From Kiritimatiellia bacterium (GTDB lineage: Bacteria > Verrucomicrobiota > Kiritimatiellia > RFP12 > UBA1067): 24,273 nucleotides of DNA. The position numbers and the translations under genes are program-made. The stretch covers positions 1 to 24,273 of the forward strand of contig JAFVZE010000172.1 in assembly GCA_017508315.1 (NCBI GenBank). Direction: 5' to 3'. The notes below the pieces were generated by a model. The model ran no database searches. It worked only from the letters and a program-made list of their open reading frames with translations, and was not told where the DNA came from. Each line of letters starts with the position of its first letter. The stretch's first letter is position 1. Positions 8,278-15,886 of this stretch are shown piece after piece.

Positions 8278-9228
8278 TCAGGCTCTCGGATGGGATGAAA
8301 AATACGCGTCTTTCAGCCGCTCGACCGAAACATGGGTGTATATCTGGGTGGTCGAGAGCGAAGAGTGTCCAAGCATCTCCTGGACAGAGCGCAGATCGGC
8401 GCCGGCGTCGAGAAGATGCGTGGCGAACGAGTGACGCAACTTGTGCGGCGAAAGATCGACCGGCAGTCCGGCTTCTGCGAGATAACGCTTCATTCTGCGT
8501 TCGACAAAGCGCGGCGATATCCGGTCGCGACGGTCCGAGAGAAACGCCGCCGCCGAATCATGACTGAGCAGCATGTTTTCCGATCCGATGAAACCGTGCA
8601 GTTCCTTCATCGCCGACAGCGCCATCTTCCCGAGAATCACCAGCCGGTCCTTGTCCCCTTTGCCTTTCACTATCAGACAGCCGCGGCTGAAATCGACATC
8701 CCCCCACTTGACCGCGACAAGCTCGCTTATGCGACATCCTGTGGAATAGAGAAACTCGAAAACCGCGATGTCCCGCAACGCCGGATACCTGTCGCCGCGG
8801 CACTCCCTGAGCGCGTTGTACGGCATTTTGAGAAACCGCCTAACCTCCGCCGCCGAAAGCGTCTTCGGCAGCACCTTGGCTTTTCGCGGACCCCTCAACG
8901 CCGCGAACGGATTGGAAACCACCGCGCCATTCTGCTGAAGATGGTGGAAAAACGCTCTCGCGGAGGCGATTTTGCGCCGCACCGTGGCCGCGCTTGCCCC
9001 GGCCTTGGTGAAGGAGACCACGAAAATCCGGGCGTCATTGCCGCTGAATGTTTTCCAGTCGAAAGGAGGCCTCGCGTTTTCTCCCCACTTCGATGCGGCA
9101 AGCTGCCTTAAATCGCCGAGATACCCGTCGCAGGTATGCCGCGAGGCATTGTCCGCCCCGAGCAGACGCCCGCAGAAACCCGCGATCCGCGCATCCTCCG
9201 CCGCAAACCTATTCGGCCGCGGAACCAT
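8278..9228 (-). CDS. xerC: Tyrosine site-specific recombinase, XerC/XerD type
   Basis: A 316-residue recombinase that should resolve chromosome dimers at the dif site. The catalytic set is complete: R166 in TGCRISELV, K190 in VKGKGDKDR, H262 and R265 in PHKLRHSFATHLL, H288 in MLGHSSL, and Y297 in TQIYTHV. The N-terminal SAM-like domain (about 10-110) is present. The ATG at 9228 lies inside the last codons of topA (20-base overlap) with GGAAGTGA as ribosome site. A topA-xer neighbourhood is also known in other bacteria, where these genes serve chromosome topology and segregation. Whether this is the XerC or the XerD partner cannot be told from sequence alone. Confidence 0.92.
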   Translation of the reverse strand: MVPRPNRFAAEDARIAGFCGRLLGADNASRHTCDGYLGDLRQLAASKWGENARPPFDWKTFSGNDARIFVVSFTKAGASAATVRRKIASARAFFHHLQQNGAVVSNPFAALRGPRKAKVLPKTLSAAEVRRFLKMPYNALRECRGDRYPALRDIAVFEFLYSTGCRISELVAVKWGDVDFSRGCLIVKGKGDKDRLVILGKMALSAMKELHGFIGSENMLLSHDSAAAFLSDRRDRISPRFVERRMKRYLAEAGLPVDLSPHKLRHSFATHLLDAGADLRSVQEMLGHSSLSTTQIYTHVSVERLKDAYFSSHPRA

Positions 9229-11761
9229 CGATCACTTCCGCCGACTTTTCCGTCGATGACGGGATGTTCTTAAGTCCGAGATCCGCGGTCTTCGCATCGA
9301 AATCGGGAATCTTGTCGCGGTAGGCGACCGCAACGCGCTTGAGCGCCATTATCTGCCGGGAAGAAAGCGTGCTGCGCCTCGCATACTGATCGGCCAGCGA
9401 TTTCACGAAGTTCTTGTCGTCGTAAACCTTCTTGCCCTTCCTGCTCTTGGGACGCCACTCCGTCACCGTCTCCATCAGTTTGAGGATGGCGGGAATAGCC
9501 GGATCCACCGGCTCGGAATTGAAACCTTCCGGAACGAATTCGCTCAATTTCGCCCGGACCTCGGCGGCATCGTCAAGCGCTCCGGCGTTCTCGCCGACCG
9601 CCCGCGCGAGAATCTGAAACTGCTTCGGGGACAGACCCTTGCCCCGGTCGACCTGTTCGCGCAAGGATTTGAGAAACGGATTTTTCATCATGCCGCCGAT
9701 TCTGTCGACCGTCTGAAAGCAGTATTTCACAAGCTCCGCATCGGCCCGCTTGACCGTGGCCGCCCCCGCCCCCAGACCGGCGTCCTTGAGTTTCGCCTCG
9801 GCGCCGGGAATCTGATCGGCGTACATCAGAACCATCCGCACGAGGAATTCGAGCTGCCGCGCGGAAAGCGGTCTGGAAGAACCGGCCTGCTCCTTCACGC
9901 TCTCGACGAAAGCCTTGTCGTCATAGACCCGCTTGCCGATTTTCTTGGCGGGCTTCCACTCCGAAACCTGCTCAAGCAGCGCAAAAACGACATCAAACTT
10001 CGCGCGGTCCGGCGGCGGTTCGGCGCTGTCCTTTATCTCTTTGAGGAACTTGGCGTAGAAATCGCTGAGCATCGCGTTCATCGGCTCGCCCTGCTCCTCG
10101 ACCTTGTCGAGTTCGGCCTCCATTTCGGCCGTGTAGCCGACATTGAAAAGCGAATCCATTTTCTTCACGAGCCAATCGCAGACGAGTTTGCCGCGCTCGA
10201 GCGGCACGAGCTTCTTCTTCTCGGTCTTGGCGTATTCGCGCATCTTGAGCGTCTCGATCGTGGCGGCGTACGTGGAAGGACGCCCGACGCCGTTCTCTTC
10301 GAGCGCCTTGATGAGCGACGCCTCGGAATAATGGGACGGCCCCTTGGTGAGTTTCTCATCGGCGATCCACCTTACGGCGTCGAGCCGGTCGCCGACTTTC
10401 ACGTCCGGCAGCTTTGCGACCTCGTCGGAATCCTCGTCACCTTCCTCCTCCGAGCGCTTTTTGGGAAGCGAAAGCTTCATCACCTTGAGGAAGCCCTCGA
10501 AATCTATTTCGGTGGCGGAAGCCGTGAAAAGATATTTGTGCGCGAGCGCCGGTTTGCGCGCCTCGATGCACAGCGTCTTGACCGTCGTCTTCGCCGAAGA
10601 CATCTGCGAAGCGACAAAGCGCCGCCAGACGAGATCGTAGAGCTTGAGCTCGGCCGCCTCCATCGACGACGCGAGCTTCGGCGTCAGCGATATGTCGGTG
10701 GGACGGATGGCCTCGTGCGCCTCCTGGGCGGACGATTTGGATTTGTAGAAATTGGGTTTTTCGGGATAGAACTCCGCGCCGTAATTCGCGACGATGAAAT
10801 CCTTCGCCGTGGAACGGGCCTGTTCGGAAACGTTCACCGAATCTGAACGCATATAGGTTATGAAACCTTTTTCGTAGAGGCTTTGGGCGACTTTCATGGT
10901 CTTGCCCGGCGACATCCCGAGCACCGAGGATGCGGCCTGCTGCATCGTGGAAGTCGTGAACGGCGGCAGCGCACGGCGTATCTTCGCCTGCGATTTGAGA
11001 TCGGTCGCCTCCAGCTCCGCCCCCGCGAGATCGAGCAGAATGTTGTTGGCCGCCTCTTTCTCGCGCACATCGGGCTTCTCGCCGTCGAAACGCGAAAGTT
11101 TGGCGACGAATTTGAGACTGTCGCCTTTCTTGCAGGCCTCGACGCCCAGAAGGTAGTACGCCTCCGGTTTGAAGGCATCTATTTCGCGCTGACGCTCCAC
11201 CAACAGCCGCAGCGCGACCGACTGCACGCGGCCTGCGGACAGCGAACGGTTGTTCGGACAGTTGACGTTCTTCCAGAGAAGCGGCGAAACCTTGTAGCCG
11301 ACCAGCCGGTCGAGGATGCGCCGCGCCTGCTGGGCGTCGACGCGCGCCATGTTGATTTCACCGGGCTCTGAAACCGCCTTGAGCACCGCCGACTTCGTAA
11401 TTTCGTTGTAGGTCACCCGGTAAAACGGCTTGTCTCCGGCGACAGGGGCGAGAACTTCGCGCAGATGCCAGGCGATCGCCTCCCCCTCGCGGTCGGGATC
11501 GCTCGCCAGCAGAACTTCATCGGCGGTCTTAACGGCGGCTTTAAGCTCGCTCACCACCTTTGCCTTGCCGTCGGACACCTCGTACACCGGCGTGAACGTC
11601 CAGCGCCCCGGACCGTCCTCGGCGATCTTTATGGCGCCGTTTTCCTTGGGAAGGTCCCGGATATGGCCGACACTCGACTTGACGATGAAATCGCCGCCGA
11701 GATATTTGCCGATTGTCTTGGCTTTGGCGGGTGATTCGACGATCAGCAGTTTTTTGGCCAT
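9209..11761 (-). CDS. topA: DNA topoisomerase I (type IA), with a repeat tail and no zinc fingers
   Basis: Relaxes negatively supercoiled DNA through a 5'-phosphotyrosine link. The first 580 residues are canonical: Toprim with IVESPAKAKTI (7-17) and DPDREGE (88-94), LSAGRVQSVALR (174-185), the catalytic tyrosine Y303 in ITYMRSDS, and GVGRPSTYAATI (491-502). An acidic insert (SEEEGDEDSDE, 437-447) sits in the middle. The C-terminus (about 585-850) is unusual. Instead of C4 zinc ribbons it has three copies of a helical repeat, and only one cysteine (C681) remains in this part. GGAGG lies about 9 bases before the ATG at 11761. The gene follows accA by 26 bases and overlaps xerC, so all are probably one operon. 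Confidence 0.96.
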   Translation of the reverse strand: MAKKLLIVESPAKAKTIGKYLGGDFIVKSSVGHIRDLPKENGAIKIAEDGPGRWTFTPVYEVSDGKAKVVSELKAAVKTADEVLLASDPDREGEAIAWHLREVLAPVAGDKPFYRVTYNEITKSAVLKAVSEPGEINMARVDAQQARRILDRLVGYKVSPLLWKNVNCPNNRSLSAGRVQSVALRLLVERQREIDAFKPEAYYLLGVEACKKGDSLKFVAKLSRFDGEKPDVREKEAANNILLDLAGAELEATDLKSQAKIRRALPPFTTSTMQQAASSVLGMSPGKTMKVAQSLYEKGFITYMRSDSVNVSEQARSTAKDFIVANYGAEFYPEKPNFYKSKSSAQEAHEAIRPTDISLTPKLASSMEAAELKLYDLVWRRFVASQMSSAKTTVKTLCIEARKPALAHKYLFTASATEIDFEGFLKVMKLSLPKKRSEEEGDEDSDEVAKLPDVKVGDRLDAVRWIADEKLTKGPSHYSEASLIKALEENGVGRPSTYAATIETLKMREYAKTEKKKLVPLERGKLVCDWLVKKMDSLFNVGYTAEMEAELDKVEEQGEPMNAMLSDFYAKFLKEIKDSAEPPPDRAKFDVVFALLEQVSEWKPAKKIGKRVYDDKAFVESVKEQAGSSRPLSARQLEFLVRMVLMYADQIPGAEAKLKDAGLGAGAATVKRADAELVKYCFQTVDRIGGMMKNPFLKSLREQVDRGKGLSPKQFQILARAVGENAGALDDAAEVRAKLSEFVPEGFNSEPVDPAIPAILKLMETVTEWRPKSRKGKKVYDDKNFVKSLADQYARRSTLSSRQIMALKRVAVAYRDKIPDFDAKTADLGLKNIPSSTEKSAEVIDGSAAE
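9266..10009 (-). repeat. Three tandem protein repeats coding for the topoisomerase I tail
   Basis: Codons for residues about 585-665, 675-745 and 753-832 of TopA encode related units. Units 1 and 3 share EWKP/EWRP, KxVYDDKxFVxS, LSxRQ and YxDxIP at matching spacing. Unit 2 keeps NPFLKSL and LSPKQ but has lost the N-terminal EW-YDD part. The similarity is at protein level, so the units are old and diverged. They probably replace the usual zinc-ribbon DNA-binding tail. Confidence 0.8.
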
Positions 11762-11787
11762 GCCCTATCCTCCAGTCCTGCGCCAGA

Positions 11788-12588
11788 TCAGCTGAAATCG
11801 CCCATGGCGCGAAGCTTCCCGTACCGCTTCGCGACCAGCTCGTCGACGTCGATCTTTTTAAGTCCCTTCAACGCCGCGAGAACCGCCTTTTTCACGTTTT
11901 CGCACGCGGCGCGATGGTCGTTCTGCGCTCCGCCCTTCGGTTCCTTGACGATGACATCGACGGCGTTGAGCCTCTTCAGATCGGCAGCGGTTATCTTCAG
12001 CGCTTCGGCGGCCTCGGGAGCCTTGGTGCCGTCCCGCCAGAGAATCCCGGCGCAACCTTCCGGCGAAATGACCGAATAGACGGCGTTTTCCATCATGAGC
12101 ACCCTGTCTCCCACGGCGATCGCCAACGCCCCTCCGGAGCCGCCCTCGCCGGTGATGACCACCACGATCGGAGTCCTGAGAAGCGCGAACACCTCCAGCG
12201 ATTTGGCTATCGCCTCGGCCTGTCCGCGGGCTTCCGCGGTGTCTCCGGGATACGCTCCCGGCGTATCGACGAACGTGACGACGGGATTGCCGAATTTCTC
12301 GGCGAGTTTCGCCAGCCGCATCGCCTTGCGGTAGCCGTCGGGATTGACCATGCCGAAGTTGGCGGCGAGATTCTCCTCCACGTTGGCACCTTTGTGGTGG
12401 CCGAGCACGAGCACCTTCTCGTCCCCGATGGTGGCGAATCCGCCGATGAGCGCCCGGTCGTCGCTGACGAGCCGGTCGCCGCGCAGCTCCTCGAAATCGG
12501 AGCAGATATTGCCGATGAAATCCCAGATATGCGGACGCTTCGGATCTCTCGCGAGCTTCACGCAGTCCATTGCCGTTTTCTTCGCCAT
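11788..12588 (-). CDS. accA: Acetyl-CoA carboxylase carboxyltransferase subunit alpha
   Basis: AccA and AccD together move the carboxyl group from biotin to acetyl-CoA, making malonyl-CoA for fatty acids. The crotonase-type core is clear: FVDTPGAYPGDTAEARGQAEAI (parts of 106-128), GEGGSGGALAI (148-158) and SPEGCAGILW, then EPKGGAQND. At 266 residues it is about 50 shorter than the E. coli protein. The usual N-terminal helical stretch is absent, and the protein begins directly at the part matching 'QLARHPQRP' (here KLARDPKRP, 11-19). The ATG at 12588 is 2 bases after the accD stop, so the pair is co-translated. Confidence 0.95.
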   Translation of the reverse strand: MAKKTAMDCVKLARDPKRPHIWDFIGNICSDFEELRGDRLVSDDRALIGGFATIGDEKVLVLGHHKGANVEENLAANFGMVNPDGYRKAMRLAKLAEKFGNPVVTFVDTPGAYPGDTAEARGQAEAIAKSLEVFALLRTPIVVVITGEGGSGGALAIAVGDRVLMMENAVYSVISPEGCAGILWRDGTKAPEAAEALKITAADLKRLNAVDVIVKEPKGGAQNDHRAACENVKKAVLAALKGLKKIDVDELVAKRYGKLRAMGDFS

Positions 12589-12590
12589 CT

Positions 12591-13418
12591 TCAGAACCCC
12601 CAGTAGTTGAGCATCTTGGAAATAAACTTCTTCAGCTCGCCGCGCTGAACTATCCTGTCTACAAACCCGTGCTTCTCCAGATATTCCGCCGACTGGAAAT
12701 CATCGGGCAGTTTCTGATGGATCGTGTTCTCGATGACGCGCCGTCCCGCGAAACCGATCAGGGCCTTGGGCTCGGAAATGTTGATGTCGCCGAGCATGGC
12801 GTACGAGGCCGAAACTCCGCCGGTGGTGGGATCGGTGAGGACCGATATGTACGGCAGCCCCGCCTCCTTGAGCCGGCCGATGGCCGCGGACGTCTTGGCC
12901 ATCTGCATGAGCGAAAGGATACCTTCGTGCATACGCGCACCGCCGGAAGCGCTGAACAGCACCAGAGGCCGGCGCTCGGCGAGCGCCTGTTCGCAGGCCC
13001 TGACGATCCGCTCGCCGGTGCCGGTGCCGAGACTGCCGCCCATAAAGGCGAAATCCATGACTCCGAGCATCACCGGATGCGAATCAATCTCGCACGTCCC
13101 CATCACGATGGACTCCGTCTCGCCGGTTTTGGCGATGGCCGCCTCAACCTTGTCGACATAGGAGCCGGTCGCGTCGCGGAATTCAAGATGGTCGGAATAC
13201 GACACGCAGCGGAACAGTTCGTTGAACGACCCCTCGTCTGCGATCTGCGCGATGCGCTCGCGCGCGGCGAGCCTGCCGTGGTAGTTGCACTTCGGGCAGA
13301 TGGCGCCGTTCTTTTTCCAGCGCGTCTTTTCAAAGTGGCTCTTGCACTTCGGACAGACCGCCCACAGCTCCTTCGCCGCCGGTATTCTGACCTTTTCCCC
13401 TTTTTCGAACCAACCCAT
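12591..13418 (-). CDS. accD: Acetyl-CoA carboxylase carboxyltransferase subunit beta
   Basis: The beta partner of AccA in the carboxyltransferase. The N-terminal zinc ribbon is intact with C22, C25, C41 and C44 (two CPKC pairs). The core has MGTCEIDSHPVMLGVMDFAFMGGS-type sequence, FSASGGARMHEG and DPTTGGVSASYAMLGD, all family hallmarks. The 275-residue length is usual. GGGGAGGAG sits 6 bases before the ATG at 13418. It follows the XRE-cupin gene by 38 bases with no promoter visible between, so that regulator gene is probably its operon leader. The biotin carrier and biotin carboxylase genes (accB, accC) are not in the window. Confidence 0.96.
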   Translation of the reverse strand: MGWFEKGEKVRIPAAKELWAVCPKCKSHFEKTRWKKNGAICPKCNYHGRLAARERIAQIADEGSFNELFRCVSYSDHLEFRDATGSYVDKVEAAIAKTGETESIVMGTCEIDSHPVMLGVMDFAFMGGSLGTGTGERIVRACEQALAERRPLVLFSASGGARMHEGILSLMQMAKTSAAIGRLKEAGLPYISVLTDPTTGGVSASYAMLGDINISEPKALIGFAGRRVIENTIHQKLPDDFQSAEYLEKHGFVDRIVQRGELKKFISKMLNYWGF

Positions 13419-13456
13419 GGAGAACTCCTCCCCTTGTTTGCGTTTAAGACTTCGCC

Positions 13457-14020
13457 TCAGAACGGCATGAACACGACGCCGTAGATGCTCGCCGGCCTGC
13501 CGCCGAGCGCCCGGAGCGAATGCTTAGCGACCGAATTGTAATAGGCCGTGTCGCCGGGCTTGAGCACGAAGCGGTCGTTGCCGTAGGCAAGTTCGACCTC
13601 CCCGGCGAGACAGATTATAAGCTCTTCGCCCTCGTGGGAAGAGGCGGCCTCCACGCCGTCGGCCGAGAACTCGATACGGAAAGGATCCATATGACGGTCG
13701 GGTTTGCCGAGCGCCAGCGAATGAGATGCGTAGCCGAGCGTGTTGGTTCCCGCCTTGGAAACCTGCGCCGATTCGAGATCCTCGGCACGGGTGATGATCG
13801 GATCCGGCTTGAACTGATCGTCCATGAAAGTGCCCAGCCGTTGTCCGAGCGACCTTGAAATCTTGGTCAAGACCCCGAGCGCAGGCATTACCTCGCCCTT
13901 TTCAATCGCGTTCACGACCTTTTCGTCGATGCCGCTCTTCTGAGCGAGATCGTAAACGCTCATATCCAGTTTTTCGCGATAAGTCTGAATGCGCTTACCG
14001 ACGCTTTGTTCTTTAGCCAT
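13457..14020 (-). CDS. XRE-family regulator with a C-terminal cupin domain
   Basis: A 187-residue transcription regulator. Residues about 8-64 form a helix-turn-helix (YDLAQKSGIDEKVVNAIEKGE). Residues about 115-186 form a cupin barrel with HEGEELIICLAGEVEL and LKPGDTAYYNSVAKHSLRA, which binds a small ligand in relatives. I chose the ATG at 14020 because AGAGGA precedes it at a proper distance; the ATG 15 bases upstream has no ribosome site. It starts its own transcript from an extended -10 promoter and leads into accD-accA-topA-xerC. A link to fatty-acid synthesis, for example sensing an acyl or related metabolite, is inferred from position only. Relatives in other bacteria often sit beside metabolic genes and control them. 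Confidence 0.9.
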   Translation of the reverse strand: MAKEQSVGKRIQTYREKLDMSVYDLAQKSGIDEKVVNAIEKGEVMPALGVLTKISRSLGQRLGTFMDDQFKPDPIITRAEDLESAQVSKAGTNTLGYASHSLALGKPDRHMDPFRIEFSADGVEAASSHEGEELIICLAGEVELAYGNDRFVLKPGDTAYYNSVAKHSLRALGGRPASIYGVVFMPF

Positions 14021-14047
14021 ATGCCGTCCTCTCATTTAGAAGACGGT

Positions 14048-14053
14048 ATTATA
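14048..14053 (-). promoter_or_regulatory. Extended -10 promoter for the XRE-cupin/acc/topA operon
   Basis: The minus strand reads TGCTATAAT with a perfect TATAAT at 14053-14048 and the TGn extension that can stand in for a -35. No good -35 is visible. The TAA stop of the M28 peptidase gene is inside the -10. The leader to the ATG at 14020 would be about 20 bases. Confidence 0.6.
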
Positions 14054-14900
14054 GCAAAATATTCAGCATCTCCGCTACGACTTTGCCGCTTTTCAAAAGC
14101 GATTGCACCGAAATCTTGTCCATGGTATCGGCATCGGTATGCCAGTAGGAATTGGCAGGTCCATATGAAAAATCGATCATTCCTATCGCCTTGAAGCCTT
14201 TTTCGAGAAAAGGCGCGTGATCATCCTTGACCTGTTCGTCCCAAAGCGAAACAAGCCCGGGATAGCCGGCGCGACGGGCGGCATGAACCGCTATTTTGGC
14301 CAAAGCGGGAGAGCCGTTCGAAGGAACTTTGATCGCAAGATCACGGTCTCCGAGCATGTCGAGACAGATCACCGCCTGCACCTGCATTCCCTTGGACGAC
14401 ACGTATTCGACCGCCCTTTTGGCCCCCCAAAGACCGTCGTTCTCCCCATACTCCTCCATGCACTCCTCTCCGTCCGTCCAGACGAGGAGCAGATTCCCTT
14501 TCGGTGTTCGCCATCCGGAAAGCGCATTTGCCATTCCCACCAGCAATCCGGAAGTGGAAGCGCCGTCGTTGGCGCCCGGACACCTGATCCCCGGTTTGGT
14601 ATCGTAATGCGAAAGCAGAATCACCCAGCGCGCATCCTTGTCCCCAGAACAGAATTCAGCGTAGAGATTGATGAAACTTTTCTCGCCGCGCGGAGTTTTC
14701 ACCCTGAAAACATCTCTGCGGACATCGGCTCCGGCGGCGCTTGCGGCATCGAGAATGCAGTTCGACGCAAGACGTCCCCGGATAGTCCCGGCGTCACGCG
14801 GCGTGAATTCCTCCACCAGAGTCCTCGCCGTACTGAACGCCATATCCGCATCCGCCTGCGAAAAAACAAGACCGGCCGCAAAAAAGAGCGAAGAAAACAT
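14049..14900 (-). CDS. Secreted M28-family metallohydrolase, glutaminyl-peptide cyclotransferase-like
   Basis: A 283-residue exported zinc enzyme. The N-terminal signal is MFSSLFFAAGLVFSQADA. Zinc-site residues are visible: H98 in LLSHYDTK, D112 in GANDGAST, E145/E146 in WTDGEE, D181 in CLDMLGD and H254 in SYWHTDADT. The segments YGENDGLWGAKRA and DDHAPFLEKGFKAIGMID look more like glutaminyl cyclases, which cyclise N-terminal Gln, than like M28 aminopeptidases. I cannot decide between the two. The ATG at 14900 overlaps the parB stop as TGATG, and GAGGTC lies before it. A TTG one codon upstream is possible but less likely. It would act in the periplasm or outside the cell. Confidence 0.88.
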   Translation of the reverse strand: MFSSLFFAAGLVFSQADADMAFSTARTLVEEFTPRDAGTIRGRLASNCILDAASAAGADVRRDVFRVKTPRGEKSFINLYAEFCSGDKDARWVILLSHYDTKPGIRCPGANDGASTSGLLVGMANALSGWRTPKGNLLLVWTDGEECMEEYGENDGLWGAKRAVEYVSSKGMQVQAVICLDMLGDRDLAIKVPSNGSPALAKIAVHAARRAGYPGLVSLWDEQVKDDHAPFLEKGFKAIGMIDFSYGPANSYWHTDADTMDKISVQSLLKSGKVVAEMLNILL

Positions 14901-15873
14901 CAATCGACCTCGACGCCTATCATTTTGATGATACGGTCCAAATCGTCATTGTTGAAGAAATCGATTTCAACCATACCCTTGGTATGCTTTCCGTTGGCGT
15001 GGGTGACGCCGCTGGTTATGCGCACCGCACATCCGAGATGGCGCTTCATCTTCTCCGAAAGATTGCGCACGTAATTTTCCGGCAGATCCGGCTGCCCCTT
15101 CGGCTTCGCCGCCACCGGTTCGCGCATGCGCGCGACTTTCTTCTCGAGCGCCCTTACCGTCAGCTGCTCGTTGACGCAGTCGCGGGCCAGCAGAATCCGC
15201 TCTTTCTCGTCGTCCACGGACAGCAGAACCTTGGCGTGTCCGACTGAAAGCGCGAGATTGGCAACCAGCATGCGAACTCATCGGGAAGTTCCAGAAGCCG
15301 CGTGGCGTTGGCCACCGTCGCCCGGCCCTTTCCGACCCATTCGGCGACCTCCTGCTGCGTGAGGTTGAATTTTTCCTGCAAAGTACGGTAGGAAACGGCC
15401 TCTTCAATCGGGTTGAGATCTTCGCGCTGGAGGTTCTCCGTGGTCGTCATCGCCGCGGCGGTGAGATCGTCCACCTCCACGAAAGTTACGCGGATTTTCT
15501 CCCATCCCGCAAGCTGTGCCGCGCGAAGACGGCGCTCTCCCGAAATAAGCTCGTATTTTCCGGCCTGATTCCTGCGGACCGTCGGAGGATGCACAAGCCC
15601 GCTTTTCAGCAATGAATCGGCAAGCTCGCGCAGTTCTTCCTCGGCGAAATCCCGGCGCGGCTGATACGGCGAACGCTCTATATCCATTATTTTGAGCGTC
15701 AGATCGCCGGTTTGCGGAACTGCCGCCGAAGGCACCGCCAATGCCGCCGGAGGGGTGTCCGGTATAAGCGAACCGAGGCCGCGGCCGAGGCCGTGGCGCT
15801 TCCTGTCAACAACGACGGGGGACTTTGCAGTCCCCGTCGCTTTCTTCAGATATGGATTTGTCTGTCTGGCCAC
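14900..15873 (-). pseudogene. parB: Chromosome partitioning protein ParB, interrupted by a one-base frameshift
   Basis: ParB binds parS sites and spreads as a CTP-dependent clamp during chromosome segregation. From the GTG at 15873, the first frame gives LGRGLGSLIPDT (29-40), the CTP-binding GERRLRAAQLAG (112-123), ENLQREDLNPIEEA (146-159) and the helix-turn-helix LTQQEVAEWVGKGRATVANA (171-190), up to LLELPDE (193-199). It then runs into nonsense. The next frame continues the family pattern exactly: VRMLVANLALSVGHAKVLL, a linker, and a C-terminal dimer domain ending MIGVEVD. Adding one G to GATGAGTTCGC (between 15277 and 15278) rejoins them into about 324 residues, the normal length. It is either a recent mutation or a sequence error; both halves are otherwise intact. 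parA is not adjacent. Thirteen bases separate it from the upstream surface-repeat gene. Confidence 0.9.
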
Positions 15874-15886
15874 GTCAAACCGCCGA

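Noticed and set aside
15265..15290. Programmed frameshift in parB
   Set aside because: No slippery run, stem-loop or internal ribosome-like site was evident at the junction, and parB is not known to use recoding, so a deletion or sequence error is more likely.
14900..15873. parS site near parB
   Set aside because: No close match to the TGTTTCACGTGAAACA palindrome was noticed by eye in or around the gene; a pattern search of the whole genome would settle it.
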